Positions 1 through 7,239 of a DNA stretch of 40,654 nt are shown here, one piece after another. The stretch is from a virus. The DNA lies in IMG/VR virus record IMGVR_UViG_3300011116_000277, positions 1 to 40,654 of that record; one strand, given 5' to 3'. Every line of letters begins with the position of its first letter. The first letter of the stretch is position 1. The notes beneath the pieces were generated by a model. It searched no databases, had not been told where the DNA came from, and saw nothing but the letters and a program-made list of their open reading frames with translations. The position numbers and the translations under genes were made by a program.

Positions 1-127
1 CAGTAAGTACTTGGTCATTAGAGCCAACGGCTAATCTGGCAACTGTATCTGCTGCAGTAGCAGCAATGATGTCACCCTTAGCATCTACTATGTTAGGGTT
101 AATCGCTGAACCTGATGTAATGTAATC
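1..127. repeat. 127-bp terminal direct repeat, left copy
   Basis: Bases 1-127 are identical to 40528-40654. A reading frame continues through the overlap, so joining the ends gives one continuous circle of 40,527 bp. A length of exactly 127 equals the largest k-mer commonly used by short-read assemblers, so the repeat is best read as the assembler overlap of a circular (or circularly permuted) genome and not as a biological terminal repeat. Confidence 0.95.
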
Positions 128-223
128 AGCGTGTGTGTGAGGACCAGTACCTATAGGATACCAAACATTGTCTGTTGAATCCCATACATACCCTGGTCTA
201 GGTGTATTACTAATTGTTGCCAT
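1..223 (-). CDS. Tail fibre/receptor-binding protein, N-terminal part (continues at 40527)
   Basis: This is the start of a fibre gene cut by the contig ends. The ATG at 223 opens MATISNTPRPGYVWD, followed by a GPHTHADYITSG segment that enters the terminal repeat. The frame then matches the open frame running from 40654 to 39944. Joined across the repeat, the gene is 807 nt, 268 residues. Its middle carries the AKGD...AVGSNDQVLT...TGLKWATPAAGG segment shared with two other fibre genes here; the C-terminal 176 residues are the variable, presumably host-contacting part. It overlaps the end of the upstream gene by 14 nt (210-223), which suggests translational coupling. Confidence 0.8.
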   Translation of the reverse strand, partial: MATISNTPRPGYVWDSTDNVWYPIGTGPHTHADYITSGSAINPNIVDAKGDIIAATAADTVARLAVGSNDQVLT

Positions 224-692
224 TTACTGATTCCCTCCAAGTTAGGTCATCTTCTGACCAGTAGTAACGCTTACCCTCAACTATTGGTTTTGGTGTAGGT
301 GCTTGCCATTGGCAAGTAGCCTCATCTAATATCCAAGAGTTAAATGGTTTAGGTGCTATATTCCAAGATAAAGTTTCTTCATTCCAAACCCAATCACCAG
401 TTTGAGGTATTGGTTTAGATATTGGTGCTTGCCAATCAAAATTGTTATCTAGTACCCAAGAAGCAAAAGGTTGCGGTGAAATAAATACATCATTTTCTGA
501 ATCGTATGTATAGCCAATACCTGCATATTGCTTTCGAATATTGTTATTGTAAGATGTTCTCTTACATACTTGACCTCTGAAGTTACCATACCAAGTTTCG
601 GTATCTAATCCTTCAATTAGTTCAGTTTCATCAATGCCTACAATAACTTCGGTAACTATATTGTTTTTATCTAAAAAAGCGTAATGTGCCAT
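210..692 (-). CDS. Tail-associated protein with SWxLD/WQAP repeats
   Basis: 160 residues from the ATG at 692, which overlaps the TAA of the preceding gene (TAATG). The N-terminus (MAHYAFLDKNNIVTEVIVG) and the KQYAGIGYTYD segment recall a family common beside tail fibres in marine and freshwater phages (recalled, not searched). The C-terminal half holds two imperfect tandem units of about 40 residues built as PFxSWxLD - WQAPxxKPI - W-rich, ending ...LSW and ...LTW. Such Trp-rich repeats fit a structural or sugar-binding part of the fibre complex. The function is inferred from position between fibre genes. An upstream ATG at 701 is possible, but the coupled start looks better. Confidence 0.7.
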   Translation of the reverse strand: MAHYAFLDKNNIVTEVIVGIDETELIEGLDTETWYGNFRGQVCKRTSYNNNIRKQYAGIGYTYDSENDVFISPQPFASWVLDNNFDWQAPISKPIPQTGDWVWNEETLSWNIAPKPFNSWILDEATCQWQAPTPKPIVEGKRYYWSEDDLTWRESVNGNN

Positions 693-1603
693 TATGACCA
701 ACTCACATTTCCAGTGCCTGCTGTAATTGTAGTTCTCTTATATCCACCACTTGCTGCACTTGTAGTTCCAGTTAAGCCTGCGCCGATAGTAATTGTTAAA
801 GTATCTGCATATCTTAAAACTACAATACCTGAACCACCTGCTAAACCAACTAAATTTCCACCAACATAAGAACCGCCACCTCCACCGCCTCCTGTGTTAG
901 CATCACCTGCTGTACCTAATCCTCCAGTGCCATCATTACTTCCTAAACCGCCACCGCCAGTACCACCTGCTCTTCTACTAGCGCCAGTACCACCGCCACC
1001 ACCACCGCCAGCATAAGTAACAGATGAACCACTAATAGAAGTTGTTACACCATTACCACCACCATTGGCTTGTCCAACTCCACCAACGGCTCCGGCACCT
1101 CCACCTGAACCAGACCTACCTGTGCTATTAACATTTCCGCCAGCATAACCTTGATTAGTAGTACCAGCACCACCAGTAGCCGTAGCATTGTAAGCACCAG
1201 CACCACCACCTGAACCACCAGTTAAACCATTTCCTGTATTATATCCGCCACCGCCACCGCCAGTAGAAGTAATAGATGAAAAAACAGAATTGTTACCGCT
1301 ACCGCCACTAGAACCTGAACCACCTGAGCCACCAGCGCCAACAGTTACTGTGTAATTTGTTGATAATTGTATTGCCAAAGCACTCTCTAGCGAACCTCCA
1401 CCACCAGTAGCAGTAACTGTGCACCTAAAGCCACCAGCACCACCACCGCCACCGCCTTGTCCGCCACCCGTATCAGCACCACCGCCACCGCCACCAGCGA
1501 CTACTAGGTAGTCAACTGTAATAGGTGGAATAAATCCAGCCTTCATATTTCCATAATTAGTTCTACCAGTTATAGAACTAGAAGAAAATTTATATACAGC
1601 CAT
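692..1603 (-). CDS. Glycine-rich tail adhesin (polyglycine type)
   Basis: 303 residues. A short N-terminal region (MAVYKFSSSSITGRTNYG) is followed by ITVDYLVVAGGGGGGAD and then about 200 residues dominated by Gly runs of 3-7, broken by short Ser/Thr/Asn segments. After GIVVLRYADT the chain ends in a Gly-poor tail (TTITAGTGNVSWS). The YLVVAGGGGGG entry and GGSGIVVLRY exit are typical of the glycine-rich domain of phage tail proteins. By analogy with the phage S16 gp38 adhesin, such runs can stack as polyglycine II helices displaying variable host-binding loops. Both ends are coupled to neighbours by 1-nt overlaps. Likely role: distal receptor-binding tip. Confidence 0.75.
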   Translation of the reverse strand: MAVYKFSSSSITGRTNYGNMKAGFIPPITVDYLVVAGGGGGGADTGGGQGGGGGGAGGFRCTVTATGGGGSLESALAIQLSTNYTVTVGAGGSGGSGSSGGSGNNSVFSSITSTGGGGGGYNTGNGLTGGSGGGAGAYNATATGGAGTTNQGYAGGNVNSTGRSGSGGGAGAVGGVGQANGGGNGVTTSISGSSVTYAGGGGGGGTGASRRAGGTGGGGLGSNDGTGGLGTAGDANTGGGGGGGSYVGGNLVGLAGGSGIVVLRYADTLTITIGAGLTGTTSAASGGYKRTTITAGTGNVSWS

Positions 1604-1917
1604 TAGGCTATCTCCACTCCTGAGATATGAAAATTAACTGTAGTTGCGGAGGCTAATCCTTTAATAGTTTTAGGAGTAGCATTTGCAGGAATAACCTGCT
1701 TCATATCAATAACAGTTGTATCATTTGCAGCAACTGGTACAGTCTTTGCTATAACTACATCATCAATTAATAATTCAAATGTTGCAGATGATGCTGCAGT
1801 ATTAGTTACTAAAACATTAGTTACTACTGTAGTAGTAGATGAATTTGGTACTGTATATAGGGTTGTGCTTGATGTTGATGCTGCTCCTCTAAAGAGCACC
1901 TTTGAAGTTGTAGCCAT
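1603..1917 (-). CDS. Small beta-rich virion protein
   Basis: 104 residues, rich in Thr, Ser and Val with alternating hydrophobic strands (TVVTNVLVTN, ATFELLIDDVVIAK). There are no Cys, membrane segments or catalytic motif. The composition suggests a small all-beta domain such as a fibre-associated or decoration protein. It lies between the long alanine-rich fibre gene and the glycine-rich adhesin, and its stop overlaps the adhesin start at 1603. I do not recognise a named family; the structural role is inferred from context. Confidence 0.65.
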   Translation of the reverse strand: MATTSKVLFRGAASTSSTTLYTVPNSSTTTVVTNVLVTNTAASSATFELLIDDVVIAKTVPVAANDTTVIDMKQVIPANATPKTIKGLASATTVNFHISGVEIA

Positions 1918-1932
1918 TAGTTACTACCTTTC

Positions 1933-4017
1933 TTAGTATGCACCCATAATAGTCATTATGGTGTTGTCGTTTATTAAAGTGTTTACTTGAGCCTGTGTGT
2001 ATACATCTGCAATAGCCAATACTGCACTAGCAAATACCTCAATGATGTCACCAGTAATAGTTGCATCAGTTAAGGTAATAGATGTACCATTAGTTGCGGT
2101 ATAGTCATTACCACGAGATAGCAGTACACCATTGCGGTATACCTGCTCATATCCTACTGTGTACCCAAGAGTAACATTGTTATCATCAAGACCAGATAGG
2201 CTAGTAGTACCACCAGTAGGAGCCTTTGACCAACGAGTCATTTGTTGACCAACTACTGTTCCATCTGTGTCTATCCAAATAAGTCCATCAATTAAGGTTG
2301 CTGGTTCAGTTGTTTGAGCAATAGGTGCAGCACCAGCCCAAGAAGCAGTAGTGCCATCAGTTGTAAGTAACTTGCCAGTATTACCAGTTTGTGATGGTAG
2401 GCTTACTGGAGCAGCAGCCCAAGTAACACCGCTAGTAGTTGCAGTTAATAAGTAACCATTTGTTCCTGATGTTGCACCAGCAGTAAGTGTTCCAGTTAAT
2501 GTTACATTGTTTAAAGTTACTGTATCAATAGTTGTAACAGTAACTCCTGAAGTAATTACTGTAGTACCAATAGTAGGTGCTAAATATCCAGCAGGAGCAG
2601 CAGCCCATTTAATACCAGTAGTTTCAGCAGAGTCTGCTGTTAAAATATATCCATTAGTTCCAACCGCTAAACGACCAGCAGTATCTGCTGCGGTTCCAAC
2701 TATTAAATCACCTTTAGCATCAATAATACTTGCTTGAATTGCAGTAGTTACTGCAGCAGCAGCACTCGCTGCAGATACTGCAGCAGAGTTAGCAGATGTT
2801 AAAGCAGATGATGCTGAAGTGCTTGCAGATGAAGCAGATGTAGCAGCAGCCGTAGCAGAGGCAGCAGCACTAGTTGCGCTAGTTGCTGCAGCAGTTGCCG
2901 AAGCAGCAGCACTTGTGGCAGATGTGGCAGCAGCAGCAGCAGAGTTAGATGCAGTCGTTGCATAACTTGCAATAGTGGCTACAGAGGCAGCAGCAGATGC
3001 TGCACTTGCTGCAGCAGAAGTGGCACTTGTTGCTGCTGCGGTTGCATAATTAGAAGCATTGGTTGCTTGAGTTCCAGCATTAGTTGCAGAAGTTGCTGCC
3101 GAAGAAGCAGAGGTTGCTGCTGCAGTTGCAGAGGTAGCAGCACTTGCTGCAGAGGTTGCTGCAGCAGTAGCACTATTAGCAGCGCTTGTAGCAGAGGTTG
3201 CTGCTGCGGTAGCACTGGCTGCAGCAGAGGCTGCAGATGTGGCTGCTGCAGTAGCAGAACCTAGAATTGCATCTACATAATCTTTTGGAGTAGCAGATGA
3301 TGAAATCATACCTGCGCTGGATAGACCAGTAATAACTGGTGAGCCTGAGATTGTAGGGCTAGTTAAAGTTTTGTTAGTTAATGTTTGTGTTAATGTATCA
3401 AGAACGACATTACCTGTAGCATTAGGCAAAGTAATAGTTCTATCGGCTGTTGGGTCTGTTACTTGTAAAAATGTTTCATAAGCATCAGGAGTTGAACCCT
3501 CAAAAGTAATACCAGTATCGCCAACTTGACCACCAGTAATAATTGGAGAAGTTAAAGTTTTATTGGTAAGTGTTTGAGTTTTAGTTGTACCAACTACGCT
3601 ACCATCACCAGAGGCTAATCCGTGAACATGTGTTTGGTTTGCAAGGTCTAAAATTGCTTGGTCTACATCATATCCACGAGCAGCGATATGGGTTTGTTCT
3701 TCACGGAAATCTCTACCAGATACACCGTGTCGTACAACCGCACCAGCAGAGTGGGCTACAGCCTGAGTGCTATCTTCACCACGAGTAACAGTAAGTGTTG
3801 TGCTGCTTGCAGCAGTGACCGTTACAATTTCTTCTTTAGAAGTATCTGGGTCAACAATAAGAGTAAATGGAACTGATGGAAAACCGCTAACGGATGCGAC
3901 AATGAAAGATGTATTTGATGCACCTTGTGATTGTGCTGGTATAGATGATTGAAGCGAAGTTTCTACTGCGGTTGAGGAGAAATTCCGCTTGGGGGTACCT
4001 GGGTCGCCTGCTGCCAT
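1933..4017 (-). CDS. Long tail fibre with 24 alanine-rich heptads
   Basis: 694 residues. The N-terminal 130 residues (MAAGDPGTPKRNFSS..., then SFIVASVSGFPSVPFTLIVDPDTSKEE and RGEDSTQAVAHSAGAVVRHG) look like a virion-attachment domain. Two TKTQTLTNKTLTSP-type segments follow, then 24 uninterrupted heptads of the type SATAAAT/SAASAAA (2755-3258), a predicted thin coiled-coil shaft. Next comes the AKGDLIVGTAADT...AVGTNGYILTADS module that recurs in two other fibres here. The C-terminal 100 residues (YRNGVLLSRGNDY...) resemble a fibre head domain. Ala-rich trimeric shafts of this kind are common in phage fibres. It is the first and largest member of the fibre cluster. Confidence 0.85.
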   Translation of the reverse strand: MAAGDPGTPKRNFSSTAVETSLQSSIPAQSQGASNTSFIVASVSGFPSVPFTLIVDPDTSKEEIVTVTAASSTTLTVTRGEDSTQAVAHSAGAVVRHGVSGRDFREEQTHIAARGYDVDQAILDLANQTHVHGLASGDGSVVGTTKTQTLTNKTLTSPIITGGQVGDTGITFEGSTPDAYETFLQVTDPTADRTITLPNATGNVVLDTLTQTLTNKTLTSPTISGSPVITGLSSAGMISSSATPKDYVDAILGSATAAATSAASAAASATAAATSATSAANSATAAATSAASAATSATAAATSASSAATSATNAGTQATNASNYATAAATSATSAAASAASAAASVATIASYATTASNSAAAAATSATSAAASATAAATSATSAAASATAAATSASSASTSASSALTSANSAAVSAASAAAAVTTAIQASIIDAKGDLIVGTAADTAGRLAVGTNGYILTADSAETTGIKWAAAPAGYLAPTIGTTVITSGVTVTTIDTVTLNNVTLTGTLTAGATSGTNGYLLTATTSGVTWAAAPVSLPSQTGNTGKLLTTDGTTASWAGAAPIAQTTEPATLIDGLIWIDTDGTVVGQQMTRWSKAPTGGTTSLSGLDDNNVTLGYTVGYEQVYRNGVLLSRGNDYTATNGTSITLTDATITGDIIEVFASAVLAIADVYTQAQVNTLINDNTIMTIMGAY
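2755..3258. repeat. 21-bp tandem repeat encoding 24 Ala-rich heptads
   Basis: On the minus strand this stretch encodes 24 consecutive seven-residue units with Ser (or Tyr/Gln) at the first position and Ala at most others. The DNA is correspondingly a degenerate GCN/TCN-rich 21-bp repeat. Such arrays are prone to unit gain or loss. The low-complexity sequence explains the several spurious frames seen on both strands here. Confidence 0.85.
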
Positions 4018-4025
4018 TGTTTACC

Positions 4026-4919
4026 TTATCTCTGATAGTGTGAGCGAATTGGATATTGACGGTCTTGGTAATCGGCAATCTCCGTAAGTCTTTGTTGATA
4101 AATGTTGTATAGGAATCTGGCAGTATTTTGACCAGAACCTGTAGGTCTTACGCCATCTAAAATATCTGCTGCTGCAGATTGAGGACCAAGGCGTGATGGG
4201 TCCAAGAAAGAAATCATACGGAAGGCTGCACCATAAATAACTACATCCTCTGAGTATGATGGAAAACCTGTAACTGTTGCATAATCATCATTGTTATTAG
4301 TTAGTGTTGTTGGGCGTTTGCTATAGACAACATGGACTGTTTGTCCAGGGACAATTTCAGAATAAACTGAAAGACTCTTACCATTAGCAAAAGCAGTAGT
4401 ATCTGCAGTTCTATCTAATTGCCAACCACGAGCAGGGAACCACTCTTTAGATGGACCAATAATAGAATAGGTTACACTTAAAACATTATCTACTGCAGCA
4501 GGTATTGAGTATGAGTATTGTGCTGCTACATAATCAAAGTCATAAGTACCAACAGCAAAAACTGATGGATACATTGCATTGATAGTATCGTTAATAGCAT
4601 TTTTAATTTCTTGGCGTGGGAATAATGGACTTACTGTAACTTTGGCATTAGCACTATGTGCTGCTGCGGTAGTATTGCGCTGCGCTCTACCCCATGGTGA
4701 GATAGTTAAAGTATTAGCAACATTGTCTGTATTATTAACAAATACAATTTCGTCATCAATTTGAATATACCCACGACCTATTACTGTGGCATCGTGAACA
4801 GTCATGCTTGTTGTGGTGCTAGTAGCACTTGTAGTAAGCCATGTGGTTGGCTCAGTATTTTCTGTATACCCATGCAGTACCGCTTCAACACGGTCTGCTA
4901 ATTGAGCAAATGTACTCAT
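4026..4919 (-). CDS. Putative head-tail adaptor / tail tubular protein
   Basis: 297 residues. The N-terminus MSTFAQLADRVEAVL is followed by a beta-rich segment ending RGYIQIDDEIVFV. The central part (FPRQEIKNAINDTINAMYPSVF...) is an amphipathic helix region, and the C-terminus ends with helices (ARFLYNIYQQRLTEIADYQDR). A beta-sandwich framed by helices, with the position between capsid genes and fibres, fits a connector or tail-tubular-A-like protein that sits under the portal. The assignment is from layout and general composition, not from a diagnostic motif. The start overlaps the upstream stop as ATGA at 4916-4919. Confidence 0.5.
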   Translation of the reverse strand: MSTFAQLADRVEAVLHGYTENTEPTTWLTTSATSTTTSMTVHDATVIGRGYIQIDDEIVFVNNTDNVANTLTISPWGRAQRNTTAAAHSANAKVTVSPLFPRQEIKNAINDTINAMYPSVFAVGTYDFDYVAAQYSYSIPAAVDNVLSVTYSIIGPSKEWFPARGWQLDRTADTTAFANGKSLSVYSEIVPGQTVHVVYSKRPTTLTNNNDDYATVTGFPSYSEDVVIYGAAFRMISFLDPSRLGPQSAAADILDGVRPTGSGQNTARFLYNIYQQRLTEIADYQDRQYPIRSHYQR

Positions 4920-5191
4920 AGGTTTATACTCCTTAAGGCATCTACGGCTGATAGCCCACTGGTGCCAGCAATTTCATTACATACAGCGTTTAAACCTTTG
5001 TACTCATTAGGCTGTCTAGTGGCGCTGGCTTTGATATTAAGGGCACCTAAGAGTCCTAAGCCAGAAGTACCAGCCCAAGCGTTAGCAGCCCCTACAAGGG
5101 CTTTGTAAGCCGTCATAGCGGGATATGTACCACCATTGGCTACACGATTCATTTCGCTTGTTAGCGTGCTTCCTGCGACTCCCTGTGCCAT
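4916..5191 (-). CDS. Small virion-cluster protein, unknown
   Basis: 91 residues, rich in Ala, Gly and Asn, with no charged clusters or membrane segment (MAQGVAGSTLTSEMNRVANG...). It is coupled on both sides: its ATG overlaps the TAA of the basic gene upstream (TAATG) and its TGA overlaps the ATG of the connector candidate. That placement suggests a minor head or tail completion component. I do not recognise a family. Confidence 0.6.
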   Translation of the reverse strand: MAQGVAGSTLTSEMNRVANGGTYPAMTAYKALVGAANAWAGTSGLGLLGALNIKASATRQPNEYKGLNAVCNEIAGTSGLSAVDALRSINL

Positions 5192-5364
5192 TACTTACCC
5201 TTCTTCTTAGCCTTGCGTGCTACTGCTGCATTGTCCACAAGGTTGGGATACTTCCGCCCCGCAGCCTTTGCACGAGCACGAGCAGCAGCCTTCTGTGCAG
5301 AAGTCAGTTTTGTAGATGTCTTTTTTGGATTCTTCTTGTCCCAAAATGCTTTACCTTTCACCAT
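5191..5364 (-). CDS. Tiny lysine/alanine-rich basic protein
   Basis: 57 residues, MVKGKAFWDKKNPKKTS... with the Ala/Arg/Lys stretch AAARARAKAAGRKYP and a KAKKKGK end. It is strongly basic and was found by reading the gap between the neighbouring genes. The stop TAA overlaps the ATG of the next gene, and the start lies inside the last codons of the upstream gene. Tight coupling in a run of basic mini-proteins supports a real gene. It may bind nucleic acid or be packaged in the capsid, but this is inference. Confidence 0.65.
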   Translation of the reverse strand: MVKGKAFWDKKNPKKTSTKLTSAQKAAARARAKAAGRKYPNLVDNAAVARKAKKKGK

Positions 5365-5633
5365 TTCACCTTATCTGCCCAATATGCTGCAGACATTTTG
5401 CCTTTAGCGATATTCTTGGCGTGACGAGCCTTAAAAGATTTTTGTCGTGCAGTTGGTTGTCTATCACCAGTTACACCTTGTTGACCAAAGCGGATAGTCT
5501 TAACTTGGCTACCCTCTTTGGCTACTACTACATGTGACTTAGTTGGATGACTAGGAGTTCTCTTAGGTTTATTAAAACCAGATACTCCTGCTCTAGCGAG
5601 CCTTGAGTCCTTTTTCTTTGCCATATTCCCCAT
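5358..5633 (-). CDS. Conserved basic phage protein (GFNKPKRTPSHPTKSH type)
   Basis: 91 residues, basic. It has GVSGFNKPKRTPSHPTKSH, VVVAKEGSQVKTIRFGQQG and, at the end, FKARHAKNIAKGKMSAAYWADKVKW. I recall nearly the same blocks in small virion-region proteins of many aquatic phages; the function is unknown. The start at 5633 has AGGA just upstream. An alternative ATG at 5624 (MAKKK) follows GGGGAA closely. It overlaps both neighbours. Confidence 0.75.
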   Translation of the reverse strand: MGNMAKKKDSRLARAGVSGFNKPKRTPSHPTKSHVVVAKEGSQVKTIRFGQQGVTGDRQPTARQKSFKARHAKNIAKGKMSAAYWADKVKW

Positions 5634-5745
5634 ACTTTCCTAAGACTGTTTTTACTGTTCCATCTTTACGCAGTCTTACTATCATGCCATTTTTTATTTG
5701 AACTGGATTAAAACCATCATGGCGTTTTAATTGTCCAGATGACAC
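5593..5745 (-). CDS. Short coupled ORF, 50 residues (GTG start)
   Basis: GTG at 5745 shares its G with the TAG of the upstream gene (TAGTG). The product (VSSGQLKRHDGFNPVQIKNG..., then VRLRKDGTVKTVLGKYGEYG) is basic, with a small beta-type segment. It runs 41 nt into the following gene. Support comes from the coupling and from filling an otherwise empty gap in a dense operon; no family is recognised. Confidence 0.45.
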   Translation of the reverse strand: MSSGQLKRHDGFNPVQIKNGMIVRLRKDGTVKTVLGKYGEYGKEKGLKAR

Positions 5746-5906
5746 TATTTCTTTTTCTTAGCCATCTTTGCTTCGCTCATAGCGATAGCCACGGCTTGCT
5801 TCTTGGATGTTACCTTTGGTCCTTTTTTAGAACCTGAGCGTAGAGTTCCACGCTTGTATTCACCCATAACTTTTTTAACTTTCTTTGCTGCCATTGTTTT
5901 TTTCAT
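5745..5906 (-). CDS. DUF6496-like small basic protein
   Basis: 53 residues. The core VKKVMGEYKRGTLRSGS followed by VTSKKQAVAIAMSEA matches the pattern of the DUF6496 family as I remember it (KVMxEFKxGxLxSGS...VxSRKQAIAIALSEA), short proteins common in phages and bacteria, of unknown function. A KKKK end adds charge. The ATG at 5906 overlaps the upstream TAA (TAATG); an in-frame ATG at 5894 is an alternative. It sits in the chain of basic mini-proteins beside the capsid genes. Confidence 0.75.
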   Translation of the reverse strand: MKKTMAAKKVKKVMGEYKRGTLRSGSKKGPKVTSKKQAVAIAMSEAKMAKKKK

Positions 5907-6085
5907 TAGTCCATGTCCTCCTCGTAGTCATCCATCTCTGGCTTCATGCCGTATGGTGTTTCACCAATGCGGTGAATTGGTCTGTTGTACATTGCAACAT
6001 TTGGTTCTTTTGGTAGTTCTGTAGGTGTTCTTCCACCCACTCCGTAAGGAGTAACAGTGCCGAAGCAATTACACTCAATACACAT
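5906..6085 (-). CDS. Small Cys-containing protein, unknown
   Basis: 59 residues, MCIECNCFGTVTPYG..., with three Cys in the first seven residues, a repeated TPYG motif and an acidic end (MDDYEEDMD). The start follows a clear AAGAGG ribosome site 6 nt upstream. It lies just after the Ntn-hydrolase gene and is coupled by TAATG to the next gene. The Cys cluster may bind a metal, but a fourth ligand is not evident. Confidence 0.6.
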   Translation of the reverse strand: MCIECNCFGTVTPYGVGGRTPTELPKEPNVAMYNRPIHRIGETPYGMKPEMDDYEEDMD

Positions 6086-6095
6086 TTTTAACCTC

Positions 6096-6665
6096 TTATC
6101 TAGTAAATTGGGTTTTTATATTCACTGGTCCGCCACACCAGATGTTATACTGAATAGCGATATTGATTGCTTTCTTAGCAGCACTTGCTGCTTTAGTATG
6201 CGTTCTTCTCTCTGCATCTAATGCCGATAATGCACCTAATGCAATACCACCACCAGCACCTATTCCGTATAAACCTTTGTCATCTCGCATATATCCATAG
6301 TCATCACTAACTTGATATATCTTTCCATTAAAACAAATTAAAGCATCCCAGCCAGCATCATCATCATTTTTATTCTTAGGTGCTGGGTCGTAACCTGCTT
6401 CGGTTAATGTTTGCTTTATAGAAGGTAAAACTCTAATCATCATAAATCTATCTGAGTCTTGAGTTTTAATTACCTTTGGTGGTTGCCATAAGTTATTTAG
6501 AATATCTCCTGCTATAGCATCACCTGCTACTGCAACTAGATACTCACCAACCTTGACTATCTTCTCGCATCCTTTGGCTACATAAGGTTTATCCGTATAT
6601 GTAGTCATTGAGTCTGCTGCTAAGACAGCCCAGCCTTTGCCTTGCACACCAACTATTGCTGTCAT
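6096..6665 (-). CDS. HslV/proteasome-beta-like Ntn hydrolase
   Basis: 189 residues. After the initiator Met, Thr becomes residue 1: TAIVGVQGKGWAVLAADSM places Asp at 17, as in proteasome beta subunits and HslV, and CEKIVKV supplies a Lys at 34, matching catalytic Lys33 with one residue offset. Further on GIGAGGGIALGALSAL matches the glycine-rich GSGG.yA segment next to the active site of this family, and HTKAASAAKKAINIAI the following helix. It should be an N-terminal-threonine peptidase after Met removal. Placed in the capsid operon, with no other protease seen there, it is a candidate prohead maturation enzyme or a virion-associated peptidase. The fold assignment is fairly firm; the role is inferred. 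Confidence 0.75.
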   Translation of the reverse strand: MTAIVGVQGKGWAVLAADSMTTYTDKPYVAKGCEKIVKVGEYLVAVAGDAIAGDILNNLWQPPKVIKTQDSDRFMMIRVLPSIKQTLTEAGYDPAPKNKNDDDAGWDALICFNGKIYQVSDDYGYMRDDKGLYGIGAGGGIALGALSALDAERRTHTKAASAAKKAINIAIQYNIWCGGPVNIKTQFTR

Positions 6666-6679
6666 GGTCCCCTTCTAAA

Positions 6680-6925
6680 TTATGCGCCGTATGCTTTTCC
6701 TGTTTGGTTTGAAATCCTTACGGCTTTTTCAATTTGTTTCATGCTAGTTCCATCAGGCTGTATGCCTTGTGCTCTAGCATTTTTATATGCTGCTAACTCT
6801 CTATCCCATTTTTTCGTAGACATGTGAAGATTAGAATTAGCCTCACCAGCGTTCATATTTAAAGATAATGCTTTACAACCAAAGCAACCTTCTTTAGGCT
6901 CTGGATGATATTCCCAATGTTTCAT
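6680..6925 (-). CDS. Small CxxC protein of the capsid operon
   Basis: 81 residues. The N-terminal motif HPEPKEGCFGCKAL carries a CxxC; the rest is polar and helical (TKKWDRELAAYKNARAQGIQPDG). I recall proteins with an EPxxGCFGCK start near structural genes of other actinophages; no function is known to me. The ATG overlaps the stop of the upstream gene (6922-6925). Confidence 0.65.
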   Translation of the reverse strand: MKHWEYHPEPKEGCFGCKALSLNMNAGEANSNLHMSTKKWDRELAAYKNARAQGIQPDGTSMKQIEKAVRISNQTGKAYGA

Positions 6926-7182
6926 GCAGGCACTATGTATGCTCCGTAGCCTTGTGCTACTAAAGCATCCTTTGTTGTTTGGTCAATAAGATTTTTTGTA
7001 CCACCCATATAAAATTCCTCTGCAGCCAGTATTTGAGTTTGGCTTGGGTATCTAAATGATGAGTATACACCATTAGTGCGAAGTACGGATATGCCACGGT
7101 TTAACTTGTAACGGTCAAACAATGGTGGTCCACCTGCTGGTGTTTCATCTATTGTTGGTGGTGTAAAGTAATAGTTTGCCAT
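6922..7182 (-). CDS. Small structural-region protein (head completion candidate)
   Basis: 86 residues from the ATG at 7182, which follows AGGAGG at good spacing; a longer frame from 7239 lacks such a site. The sequence MANYYFTPPTIDETPAGGPPLFDRYKLNRG..., with VLRTNGVYSSFRYPS, is typical of short proteins found just after the major capsid gene. The position suggests a decoration or head-tail joining part. No diagnostic motif is seen. Confidence 0.65.
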   Translation of the reverse strand: MANYYFTPPTIDETPAGGPPLFDRYKLNRGISVLRTNGVYSSFRYPSQTQILAAEEFYMGGTKNLIDQTTKDALVAQGYGAYIVPA

Positions 7183-7239
7183 AGTCCTCCTAATGGACTC
7201 ACCATAAGGCAGGATTGCTCCTGCCCTACAGTCAATCAA

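Noticed and set aside
2507-3876. Long plus-strand and alternate-frame open frames opposite the Ala-rich fibre
   Set aside because: They are products of the 21-bp low-complexity repeat (poly-Ser/Cys/Arg or poly-Gln/Leu), with no ribosome site and opposite to the operon direction.
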